Source: Ciborinia camelliae
Lineage: Eukaryota > Ascomycota > Leotiomycetes > Helotiales > Sclerotiniaceae
Reading direction: 5' to 3'
Assembly: GCA_025890175.1 (NCBI GenBank)
Contig: JANPYM010000003.1
Span: 616,405 to 680,404 of the forward strand
DNA length: 64,000 nucleotides
The notes below the pieces were generated by a model that worked only from the letters and a program-made list of their open reading frames with translations, had not been told where the DNA came from and ran no database searches. Position 1 is the stretch's first letter. Each line of letters begins with the position of its first letter. Shown piece after piece: positions 11,588 through 22,645 of the stretch. A program made the translations under genes and the position numbers.

Positions 11588-13710
11588 ATGGTTTATGATT
11601 GGGAAGACAAAGAGGATACATGCTACCGCATGTATATTGAGGAGAAAAAATCTTTGGAGGAGATTATGGATTTTATGAAAGAACAATATTCCTTTAATCC
11701 ATCGTAAGTTAATATCTCGATTGCACTGCAAGCTATATAGCAAGCTATAGCATCATACATCGATATGCACACCCGTACCACTCGCACTCGCACTGACGAC
11801 GACTGACCGTTATCAGTAAACGTGCATTTCAAACCCAATTCAAACGATGGGACTTTCCCTCCAAACAAAATCCCGCCCACAAGAATGCAGCACTCGTTCA
11901 ACGCATCAAGGAACTATGGGATTGCAATACGTCACAGCGCGAAATGATTCGCATTCTCAACGATGAAGGTTTCGAGATCAAGGAGCGCGAACTCATGCGC
12001 GTCAGAGCCAAAAATCGCTGGCTGTTACGAGTACCCAATGGAATGAAATCAAAGAAACAATACGATCAAGATGTAGAAAATCAATTACAACAGGCATTCT
12101 ACAACAATGGACAAATGCTGGAAGGAGGACAGCAGATGGAAGAGCAGATGGAAGAGTTACCACCCGCGTCATCCACTCCCAAGAACGGCTTGAGAGCTGA
12201 ATCCCCACCACTTAGTCCGGAGGTTATGGCAAAGAGACAAGAGCGTTTGGCCAAGTTACAAGCCGAATCTGCAGAACGATGGGCCACTCGCAAACGTCGT
12301 CGTCGAACCCGTGGCTGGGCTGGTCTTCCGGCAGATCCTCCAGGACCTCCTAGATTCCCTTCCGAAACAACTATCGATGAGAGCAAGGCTTTCCTCAGTC
12401 TCGACAATCGTTTATATCGTGATATCAGGGCTAAATTTCAACGCATTTGTGAAGAAGCAGGCATCATAAAGAAGACGATTGCTGGACCCGAGCGCTGGGA
12501 AGCCGCAAAAGATAGTCTCATACAAGAGAGTGAACATTTACAATCAGTTTTCTGGAATAATGAAGAAAATCAGGATGCAAAGAAGCTAGCTCTCGACGTT
12601 GTTTGTGGTGATGTAACAAAGCGAATGCGAACCTTGGAGCGTCGTATGACTATCGCTGAAGCGAAGAATGCCCTAGGAGTAAATCCCGAGGAGTCCAGGC
12701 AGCTTCGTAATGCATTCTACCAGACATTGAAAGCTGATCATTTCACCAGTAAGCTTGAAGCTGGAGAAGATCATTGGCAGGAGCTCAAGGCGTCCTGGAT
12801 CAATGGCTCGGAGCTATTGCAGAATCTTCTTGCGCCTGGAGAGTCTGATCCTCAGCATGCCCAAAAAGTCAAGGCAATGGAAGTTTTATGTCGGGACGTC
12901 ATGAAGCGCCTTCGAGATGACCAGACTAAACGTGACCCAACAAGGAGAAAGAAGTTTGATAGTACTTTCCAACCAGATCAATCTATGGACCAATTTCACC
13001 ACAATGAAGATGGGGCACCAACTTTTCAACAGGATCCACAGGAAGCACTTATTCAGACCGCAGCTCATGCTCATGCTCACTCACAGAACCAAGTCCAATC
13101 TCATATGCAAGCACAAGCACGTCAGGCTCAAGCCCAGGCACAAGCCCAGGCACAAGCTCAAGCTCAAGCTCAGGCTCAGGCTCAGGCACAGGCACAAGCT
13201 CAAGCTCAAGCTCAAGCCCAGGCCCAACCCCAACCTCAGGCTCATACACCTGTTCTGGTGAATCACGGTGACATGCAGATTGATCCATCTCTACTTCTTG
13301 CAGCTGCCAACGATCCTAGTTTGATGAATCGTAGTATGCAAAACCAATTTGCGGAGGCCCAGTATGCGGATCAGCAATATGTCGACCAGGCTGCCCAAGC
13401 ATTTCCACCACCGACACCCTCAGCTATGCCTGTTTACTTTCGGCTACACCCAGCTTCAGACATTCCAGCCCCTACCAGATTATGGATTGGCATGTTGAAC
13501 GCAGTCTCTCTTGAGGAACTACGCCGATTGGCTGCCTCCAAATTTTCTGGTGCATATGCGGGCCCTGTTGAGGGCTGCATGGGACCGCCTGATCAAGAAT
13601 TGACTATACCCATTGACAATGACGGTGAACTGGAGGCCTATTTGGGAGCTATTGGTGGTGTCAAGCCAATATTTTCTGTTCAGTTGTTCAGTGCATGGAA
13701 GCATTCCTAG
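11588..13710 (+). CDS. Clr5-domain protein with a Gln-Ala tract
   Basis: Exons 11588-11703 and 11817-13710 join in frame to 669 residues. Residues 1-50 form a Clr5 domain (MVYDWEDKEDTCYRMYIEEK, then SLEEIMDFM and a KRAFQTQFKRWDF end), found in fungal proteins often assumed to act in the nucleus; the family name comes from a fission-yeast silencing factor. It is followed by a predicted helical stretch, a basic ATRKRRRRTRGW segment near residue 238 that could be a nuclear signal, and a Gln-Ala dipeptide tract at about 471-512 (13111-13236). The conserved-looking C-terminus (VYFRLHPASDIPAPTRLWIG onward) has no assignment I can defend. The CAAGCTCAGGCA codon pattern of the tract makes it prone to slippage. 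Function unknown. Confidence 0.85.
13111..13236 (+). repeat. Imperfect CARGCN hexanucleotide tract coding Gln-Ala
   Basis: Alternating CAA/CAG and GCT/GCC/GCA codons in tandem inside the Clr5 gene; the peptide is almost pure Gln-Ala dipeptide. Confidence 0.9.
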
Positions 13711-14301
13711 AAAGCATAGGGAGGGCTATTATTATTGGTTGAGGTTAAAGTGGTGTTTGGTAGGGGTGAAGGAGTTGCTAGTAATTTGCTCATTATTTAG
13801 GAGGGGAGGGTTGGGGCGTTCTGAGTTGATAATAAAAGCACACTGTCTCGGATCGAATCAACAGATTCACATTGCTACGTGTATGGCTGCTGGGTAGGCA
13901 GGATAGACTGGATGTCTACTCATACTTTGCTCCTAACTTACGGCTGTGGTTCCGTTTCATTCATATCCGATGTATTTTAGTCAACCATTTTAATGAAAAA
14001 CATTACCTACCTACCTAGATACCGGCTAGAAATGTTCCATGATTACCTTACCTATATGTTGACAAAGTTTCTGTACCTTAGTATAATTAAGAATCATGAC
14101 TGAGCAATGGGCGGCATGGATTATGTGCTACAAATGTGGGGGAGCCTGCCTTGGATACCCGCTGACATAAATTATTTTGGAGCCTTGCTAACTGGACTCA
14201 TTATTTATACCACCGCGCAACTCCCAAACACCAACGAAAACTGTTTCTGGTAATCTGCGAATTCAATGCCAGCTTCCTTGATATCAATTGATATTTGATT
14301 C
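13711..14301. other. Intergenic, Clr5 / D-lactate dehydrogenase
   Basis: No gene seen. There is a short CCTA run near 14005-14018 and an AT-rich TATTTATAC element near 14202 that may serve as TATA for the downstream gene. Confidence 0.5.
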
Positions 14302-16285
14302 ATGTCGTACCTCAGAAGGGCTCCCTCAGCGGCCCTGCTGTCAAGCTTGCGCACATCCTCATCTCGATCTCAATTTTGTCTCCGATCCCCCGCAACCAGA
14401 TTAAGATATGCATCCACAGAGCAAAACCCAGGAGAAGGTCGTTCATTTAAAGGGCAACTATACGAAAGTACTCAGGCACGAATAACAAAGGAACGCGCAG
14501 AGCGGGAACAGTACTCTAAGAATAGAAATGAAAGTTCCGGAGGAAAGAATTCGGCTTTAACATTCGGTGCGCATACATGTTCATGGAAATTGATTGCTAG
14601 CATATTGAGCACTGCTGATGAATCAACTGCACAGTTATCATATCAGTAGCTCTAGGAGGATACTATTTCGGCTCGTTCAGAAATCCCGGTGCGCCCACAA
14701 CTTCAACTACTCCTCTTTCGACCACAAAACCCCTCCGACATAATACAGGCCGGTCAAATCTCGAATCTGCGTGGGCGGATTTTGTCGAAATAGTGGGAAA
14801 GGAAAATGTTTCTACCATTGATTCGGATCTCGAGAGCCATTCAGGTAGCGAATGGTCCTCTCATTTGAAAAAGTCAGATGAGGTACCATTTATGGTGGTT
14901 TCCCCATTATCAACAGAAGAAGTTAGCGAGATCATGAAGATTTGCCATAGGAGAAGGATTCCCGTTACTGGATACAGTGGGGGCACGAGTTTGGAGGGGC
15001 ATTATGCTCCTACACGAGGTGGAATTTGCATAGACTTTGGAAGAATGAACAAGATTTTGAAGTTACATAAAGATGATATGGATGTGGTTGTTCAGCCGGC
15101 TGTAGGATGGGAACTTCTCAACGAGGAGCTAGAGAAGGATAATCTATTCTTTCCTCCCGATCCAGGTCCAGGTGCCATGATTGGAGGAATGGTTGGAACT
15201 GGGTGCAGTGGAACAAATGCATACAGATATGGTACTATGAGGGAATGGGTAATGAATTTGACTGTTGTTTTAGCCGATGGAACAATCATCAAGACAAGAC
15301 AGAGGCCAAGAAAGAGCAGTGCAGGGTATGATTTGACTAAGATGTTTATTGGAAGTGAGGGAACCCTTGGACTCGTCACCGAGGCTACATTGAAGGTCAC
15401 TACAAAGCCAAACACTACCAGCGTGGCTGTGTGTAGTTTCGAAAGTATCAAACAAGCAGCCGATTGTGTTGGGAAGGTTGTTACTGAGGGCGTACCAATT
15501 GCCGCTATCGAGATTTTGGATGACAACCAAATGTTGAGCATCAACAAGTCGGGCATGACAACCAAAACATGGCTCGAAGCCCCCACACTCTTCTTCAAAT
15601 TCGCCGGTACCCCTAATGCTGTAAAAGAACAGATCAGTATTGTTCAAAAGTTAGCAAAGGCAACCGGAAGCAAAACTTTTGAATTCGCAAAGAATGCACA
15701 AGAACAGGTTGAGCTATGGAGCGCAAGGAAAGAAGCTTTATGGTCTGTAATGGCCATGCGGGAAAAAGATGGCGATCATGTGTGGACTTCAGATGTTGCC
15801 GTACCGATGAGTCGATTACCGGAAATTATTGAAAAGACGAAAGCAGACTTGGCTAAGAGTGGATTGTTTGCTTCAATCGTGGGGCATGTTGGAGATGGCA
15901 ACTTTCACAGTGAGTAACCCCATAATGCCAACTTATCACAAGCCACACTAATAGTTATAGCTATTGTCCTTTACAATGATACCCAAAGACAAACCGTGGA
16001 AGAAGTCATACACCGAATGGTTAAGAGAGCTGTGGAAATGGAGGGTACTGTGACTGGTGAGCACGGAGTTGGATTGGTCAAGAGAGATTACTTGGACCAT
16101 GAGTTGGGGCAGACTACAGTTGATGCCATGAGAAGGGTATGTGTCCAATTACCTTCACATTCAGCTGAATTGCACTTACTAATCGTTCATAGCTGAAATT
16201 CGCATTCGATCCATTGTGTTTATTGAACCCAGATAAAGTTGTGAGAGTCGAAAAGCCTAAGCCGGGAGAGGTTTCAGAGTGGTAG
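14302..16285 (+). CDS. Mitochondrial D-lactate dehydrogenase (cytochrome), FAD-dependent
   Basis: Oxidises D-lactate to pyruvate and passes electrons to cytochrome c. Exons 14302-14566, 14647-15909, 15961-16136 and 16193-16285 join in frame to 598 residues. The first 40 residues are Ser/Arg-rich without acids, like a mitochondrial presequence; a short hydrophobic stretch (VALGGYYFG, near residue 89) may anchor it in the inner membrane. The FAD_4 PCMH-type domain follows (RIPVTGYSGGTSLEGH, GGMVGTGCSGTNAYRYGTMR, AGYDLTKMFIGSEGTLGLVT), then the FAD-oxidase C-terminal domain with GHVGDGNFH and the EGTVTGEHGVGLVK block. All key blocks are intact. Length fits the fungal Dld1 family. It lies upstream of the amidase on the same strand; no functional link is evident. 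Confidence 0.95.
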
Positions 16286-16608
16286 TTTAACATAAAGTCC
16301 ATCAGAATTATACTATTGAATTAATTTGAAGAATGTATCAATATGGATTCCAGAGTTATGGTACGAAGCCACATTGTAAAGATATGTATGGAATTACAAT
16401 ATTGGAATCTATTGGATATAATGAATATTGTGTGTGGCTAAGACATAGTTTGGTAAATTCACTGCGGACTGAATCTTGGAACCTTCCACGTGATATTGTA
16501 ATCTCTGTGCCTCCTTCCAACCTCCACTTTCCTTTTCATGTCACCTCGTCTCACCACAACAAACTTCATATTCATATTGCCTCTTCCCACAACAATCAAC
16601 TAACTGCA
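16286..16608. other. Intergenic, D-lactate dehydrogenase / amidase
   Basis: 323 bp with a pyrimidine-rich stretch just before the amidase ATG (16500-16605) and a CCACGTGA motif near 16486. No gene seen. Confidence 0.5.
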
Positions 16609-18547
16609 ATGGTTGAACCTACTCAGGATCCCCGCAAATGGGTTGGCTACCCTTCTCCAAAAGAAGGTCCTGATATCCCTTTTGTAAGAACGGATGACAA
16701 GAATCCTACATTCCGAGGATGGCTCTTGGTGGTGGTTGGATGGCTGTAAGTTGTTTTTAACCCTGCGAAGGCTGAATTTCACTGACTTCGATAAGTGCTT
16801 CCAAAATTGGGTTCATTCAAGGGCCCTTATGGAGTAATGCGAAAATGAATGCGTTGAGACATATTAAAGAATTGGATGAGTATTATGAGCGATGGGATGT
16901 AAGTTGTGGGGCTTCTTTCGATATAGTTGATGAAAGTTGACAAAATACAAATAGCCTACGGTAATTCCTCTTGCAGTTGATTCGCCGTCCATAATAACTT
17001 CGGATAATTTGGATATCGAACCTGTTCCGGTCGTCCCAGAAGATTCGGCGGAACGATATCGTTCGGTAGCTGAATATCATTCTCTGTATCGCACTGGAAA
17101 ATTAACCCCTATGGCTGTTGCGGAATCACTTCTTCCCCTAATTAGAAGAGATATCAGTCCACCAGGACCTCATTCGGTTGCGTTTACTGATAGTAATGCT
17201 GAAGAAATTCTAGAAGCTGCCAAAGCATCAACTTTGCGATACCAACAGGGAAATCCATTGAGTATTCTTGATGGAGTTCCCACCGGTATCAAAGATGACA
17301 GCGATGTCGCAGGATATAGAAGTCATCAAGGACGCAAAAGAAATGATTCGATCTTTGCTGCTGCGGAAAAGTCTACTTGGATCGTCCAGCAATGGGAAAA
17401 GTCTGGTGCTCTTATTATGGGAAAGTTGAATATGCACGAGCTTGGTGCGGATACTACAAATAACAATCCCAGTTGGGGAACTCCAAAAAATCCACACAAT
17501 GACCATTACTATCCGGGTGGCTCTTCCGGAGGACCCGCTTATGCTGTTTCTTCTGGGTTGATTCCTTTCGCTCTCGGTTCTGATGGTGGTGGGAGTATTC
17601 GCATTCCATCATCTTTCTGTGGTCTCTATGGCTTGAAACCTTCACATGCACGAGTTGAGGATACTGGTAGCACTGTTACCGTTAATGGTCCTCTTGCAGC
17701 GACTATGGCGGATCTCGAAGTGGCTTATCGCATCCTGGCAAAGCCTAACCCATCTGATCCGATTGCCGCGCTCTTCACTCCACCAGAACCTCTCCGAACC
17801 GCACGTCCAAAAGTCATTGGAATTTTTAAAGACTGGTTTGATCGAGCTGAGCCATCGGTTCACACTCTATGCACTAAATTTGTGAATCACTGTGAGAAAT
17901 CCCTTGGCTATACGGTTGTCCCAATTACAATTCCGTACTGCCCTGAAGGTCAACTTGCCCACGCCATGACTATTCTCGCGGAAATGGCCGCACGGGCAAA
18001 GACTCATCCATTCTCACCCTCGAATTGGCTACAAGATGTCAATCCCTCAAATAAGATTCTTCTTACAATGGGTGAATATACACCAGCTCGAGACTATCTC
18101 CTCGCTCAACAACTCCGCAATCTACATATGCAGCATCTCTCCTTCCTCTTCAAGAAATACCCCGGTATCATCATCGTCACCCCGACTACACCGATTCCTG
18201 GATGGGAGATAGAACATGAAGGAGACTTGCAACATGGAGCTTTTGATGCCAATAAAAGTCTTAGAAACATGGAATACGTATGGTTGGCCAATTTCACGGG
18301 TCTTCCGGGTATCAATTGTCCAGTCGGATATGTAGATCCAAAGAAAGGCGAAGGCAAGGTTCCGGTGGGAATAATGGGATGTGGGGAGTGGGGAGGTGAG
18401 GAAGCGTTGATTGAATTTGGTAAGGAGGCTGAGGCTTGGTTGGGGCAGGAAAGTGAAGGGGGTGGGAGGAAATTACCGAAAGGTTGGGTTGATGTTGTAA
18501 AGATGGCGAAGGAGATGGTAGATGGGAAGATGGTTGAGAGAAATTAA
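16609..18547 (+). CDS. Amidase-signature (AS) family hydrolase
   Basis: Hydrolyses an amide to acid and ammonia; the substrate cannot be told from sequence. Exons 16609-16745, 16796-16898 and 16955-18547 join in frame to 610 residues. The AS core shows the Ser-cisSer-Lys machinery: the Lys in GVPTGIKDD, the GGSSGGPAYAVSSGLIP loop, and SDGGGSIRIPSSFCGLYGLK with the nucleophilic Ser. A short N-terminal hydrophobic segment (WLLVVVGWLA, about 37-46) could be a membrane anchor but is weak. The C-terminus is complete, with the NFTGLPGINCPVGYV block that closes the fold. Length is typical for fungal acetamidase/fatty-acid amide hydrolase-like members. No neighbour suggests a pathway. Confidence 0.93.
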
Positions 18548-19205
18548 GGATTGCGGTTTGGAAGGGTGAGGCATGAAATTCGTATAAGTAGTAAAAAATC
18601 TCATTTGGGCCTTTTTCTCACTATCTCCAAGCCAGATGTCATTCTCGAGTCTTGGTGAAAATAAATACCACCCCCCCTATGTTCAAACTCACCACATCCC
18701 ATAGCGAGCAACTGTCTTGTTTTCCTAGTATGATATTGCATATTTACATGGACCCCGTACATTCTTAAGAACTTGGAATATCAAAATCTAACGCTGATAG
18801 GGACATTCAAAATCATATATTGGCTAAAAAAAAGTAGTATAGAATATTCATACGAATAGATTTTTAAGAGCCCTCTATTGTGATGATGAGTGCGGTATCA
18901 AAGGGAAAATCGGGATACTTGGGGGCTACGAGAATAGCTACTAGTAAATGCAGATGATGTCTGATATAATTTTCTCAGAATTTTCTGATTATTTCATTCC
19001 AGTTTTGATTTGTAGATCTTATTGGTGGTAGTACTCGCATTTGTATGGAATTGTTGTATGCTACGGGATACGCGTTTTATAGAGATGATTACCTAACTTC
19101 AGGGTGTCTTGTACCCTGGACGCACAGGCCTTTTAGCGGATTTGTCGCACCAAATGTTTGAAAGATCCATAAAATCAGGGCTCTATTTCAACGTAGATAA
19201 TTCAG
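18548..19205. other. Intergenic, amidase / GMC oxidoreductase (convergent)
   Basis: About 660 bp of AT-rich terminator space between convergent genes. I see no gene or repeat. Confidence 0.6.
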
Positions 19206-21434
19206 TTAATATTGTCCTCGCAATATATCAGCCGCGATCTTCTCTGCAAATGCATCTAGTTATCGCGTTAGATCATCAGTATATCAAGCACAATTTCTAC
19301 TCATGAAACTCACAGATAGTGGCCTGCGGATGCCCTGGTGGTAAAAGAGGAAACGCAGACGCGTCGACGACTCTCAACGATTTCACTCCCATGACTCTTG
19401 CACTCGAGTCTACTACCGCGTTTGGATCGTTCAACTTCCCCATTTTGCCTATGATGTATGATTAGCATTCAAGATGAGTGAGTACAAAGTTGTGCAAATG
19501 CTCACAGGTGCACGATGCATGATATGCGGGACTCCCAGATGCCCTTAAGCTCGCCAGAATTTGCGCATCAGTCTGCACAGACAATCCTGGCGCAATTTCC
19601 TCCCCTACCAAGATTGGTTTGAAAGATTCCGCATTTAACAGTTGTCGCATGCGTTTGAAAGTTTGCACGGCTACCTCTTGGTCAGTCGGATGAGATAAAT
19701 AATTGGGATTGATTTTTGGGAGGTCGGATGTGTTGTTTGAAATCAGGGAGATGAAGCCACGAGATAAGGGCGCAGTGATCGTGGCAAAAATTAAGCCGTA
19801 GTTGGCGCCGATTACCCCGGGAACTGGAAGGGCGCCGATAACCATTTCGAGTTCCGGCCAGTCGGATGGAAATGCTGAGAGATCAGCCAAGGCACGGGCT
19901 GACAGGTTTGCCCTTTGAGGCGAGGGAACTTTCTCCCATCCTGGTTTTTCATCATCAGCCTTTAACCCCAGGGTCTTTTGGGGGAGACACTTACCAATAT
20001 AATCCGCGCCATTGCTTGTCAAGATACCAGAATGCGTTTGATCATAGTCCTGTGCTGCTTTCAGTGCTTTCGCAGGGTCGGAAAGTTCACTCTGTGTTTC
20101 AACGCTAACTTCTTGAACAACTGATATGGAAACATGATCCCACATGTTCTTACCAACTCCCGGTGCATCGACGAGGACGTTGATACCAAGCTTTTTCAAA
20201 TCAGACTTGGGTCCAATACCTGAGACCATGAGGAGCTGTGGTGATTGGAACTGGATGGAATGGGTTAGTTTTCTTTGTGATACTAACAGGACAAAAATGT
20301 CTCCCGGTCAACTCACAGCGCCAGCCGACAATATGACCTCATTTTTAGCTTTGATTGTCCATTCTGTGCCATTTGCTGCCACAACAACACCAGTGGCTGT
20401 CTTGCCACTAAAGACGATATTCTTTGCTAGGGTTTTTGTGAAGAGTTTCAAATTATTCCTTCCACTTGCCAGCGCGAACTGAAGATAGCTAGCTTCACTT
20501 GAGCTACGCTTTTCATCCAGTGGGTTAACTGTCAATGGGCAATACTGTGCACCGATTATCTTACCCGAGCTAAGGTCTTGCAATGGTTGAATTCCAATAG
20601 ATGAGAATGCTGCTTTGGCATAGCTAGACATGGGAAGCGCCCAATTTGCATGGGAAACTTGTAGTCTATGTTGAGTTAAGTGTCTTGTTGAAAGCAGGAA
20701 ACTTGGAATGACTTACGGCCCTCCAGTGGGAATAAATGCACCACTGCTCGGTGCTGGGACAGTGGCATTCGCAGCGCGAAGACTCATATTTGGAGGCGAG
20801 TACTTCGCACTTTTCCGAAAATATGGGAGAAAGTTCTCCCAAGAATAACTCTGGTCTCCTACTTGATTGGCCCACAGATCATAAGCCTGCGCATTTCCAC
20901 GATGGTACCTGATAATCAGTTTTAGCACTTGACACTCAAAATCCGGGCATATTTTCCATACACCATGAAATTCCTAGCCGAGCTCCCACCCAGTGTTCTC
21001 CCTCTAGCATAATGAAAAGTATTATTATTCAGCCCTGACATCTCTTCGGTAACAAAACCCCAATCGATTTCCGGGGTATCTCCTGCGGTCGATGGATCGA
21101 TATTGCTTCCATAGCTTGCATATCCGGGAACAGAACTTTTGTTTCCAGCATCTTGTTCATAGAAACCGCCTGCTTCAATCACGCAGATTGTGAGATGGCC
21201 CGGCTCTGCAAGTCGTGTTGCTATTGTTAGACCTGTACATTCGGGATCAGATTAGCCCGGCTTATTCGTGATATGCAGGGAGGATGATATACCGGCTGTA
21301 CCACCGCCAACTACTACATAATCGCAATCTTGTTGGGTGGGCGATATTGGGTGGTTGTTGATCGATGCACCTCCGACAAGGTTACAAGATGTCAAAACTA
21401 GAAGGAAAAATAATTTGGTGAACATTTTTTGCAA
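19206..21434 (-). CDS. Secreted GMC oxidoreductase (aryl-alcohol/glucose oxidase type)
   Basis: FAD-dependent alcohol or sugar oxidase. Seven exons join in frame on the minus strand, breaking after the codons for [32 protein letters not shown] and PQATI. An N-terminal signal peptide is visible ([20 protein letters not shown]), with possible starts at 21434 or three codons later at 21425. The Rossmann motif VVVGGGTAG, the [19 protein letters not shown] signature, the second GMC signature ([18 protein letters not shown]) and the C-terminal [20 protein letters not shown] are all intact; the catalytic His lies in the last block and a second in [10 protein letters not shown]. No frameshift is visible. 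The substrate cannot be told. The gene is divergent from the NLR gene, 1.2 kb away. Confidence 0.93.
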
Positions 21435-22645
21435 TAATTTTTTATCTACTGTCTGATTGAAGAAAGTACTAGATACAGACGAAGAAGTACCAAGACTTCC
21501 AAGGTTATATTTATACCTGCAGCTTTTCAGCTTGAATACTAATCTGATAGGCCGAAATATCTATGTTTACTGATCAATATAACATGGGATGGGAGGGTGA
21601 TTAATCAGCAGGCTATTGATTGGAATTTCCTATTCGGGCTATTCAGCTGAATGTTCATCCAATTAATTGGTGGACTTCATCGCTGCCGTGAGTGTTTAGT
21701 GTGTTTATGCCTAATTTGGAATGTATGGTGGCTTATTGGGAATTATGTATGGGGTTTTCTCTATATGACTAGCAAGATATGTTCGAGATTGTTCGAATGA
21801 GCCACCATAATAGGCATTATCTGCACGATATGTCCAGCCTCGTCCCAATGGGCCGCTATACATACACAGGAAGCTGCGTTACACTCGGGAAGCTGCGGGT
21901 TTGAACCTTGGCATTTCAGTTATTCCCAATGGCTTTCTTCGCGTCTTTTCCGCGCCTTTTCCGCCTTTGTTAAAGTTAACAAATGTACTTGGCATTTAGA
22001 AGTCAAATGGCTCGTAAAAATACACCAGGCTCAACTGAAGATCTCGAATACTATTTTGTATCGAACGGAATTTGTTGTGCTGTCGACCGTGCCGACCATG
22101 ATTCTGCCTAGTGCCTAGCCTTGGTTTCCATATGTCAAAACCTATATATCATAGCAAGTGCTCAAGGCATATTTCTAGACATATGCTGTACGCTTCATGT
22201 TCACTTTTATAAGGATGCATGATAAGGCTTGTGTAGCGTCTAGGGCATCAGGAGGTCATTTGAGTTGACAAACTGCGCGTAGAATGTCACCGAGATCAGG
22301 CTTTTGGAAGGCTCAGTCATGTTGTGTAAAGCTTTCATTCAATGATTTCGCAGCGCTGTGATGTCGTGCCTGCTGCACCGTCTCTGTGATAGCATTTGAG
22401 TAATTGCTGCGCCCCAGTTCATGATCATCATTTAGTTTGAGTCTGGTTATCCACAATGCCTTAAAGTCGAACTCATGCCTCTAGAGCTCAGACCCTCATC
22501 TTTTTATCTCTTCGCTCGCCATTTCAATGTCATAATCAAAATTGAATATCGAAACCTCTTTTAGAACTTTTTAACATCCTGAGCCATTTCAGTGTCCTAA
22601 ACAGAGTGAAACATTTAAGCTTTAAGCCTGCTTTGTACCTAAAAC
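21435..22645. other. Divergent promoter region, GMC oxidase / NLR
   Basis: About 1.2 kb without a supported gene. It carries the TATAAATA element of the GMC gene; the rest is unremarkable mixed-composition sequence with several short stop-rich frames. Confidence 0.5.
21508..21515 (-). promoter_or_regulatory. TATA box of the GMC oxidoreductase gene
   Basis: TATAAATA on the minus strand, about 75 bp upstream of the start codon. Confidence 0.5.

Noticed and set aside
13049..13288. Repetitive frames rich in Leu/Glu/Pro opposite and beside the Gln-Ala tract
   Set aside because: Shadows of the coding repeat in the Clr5 gene.
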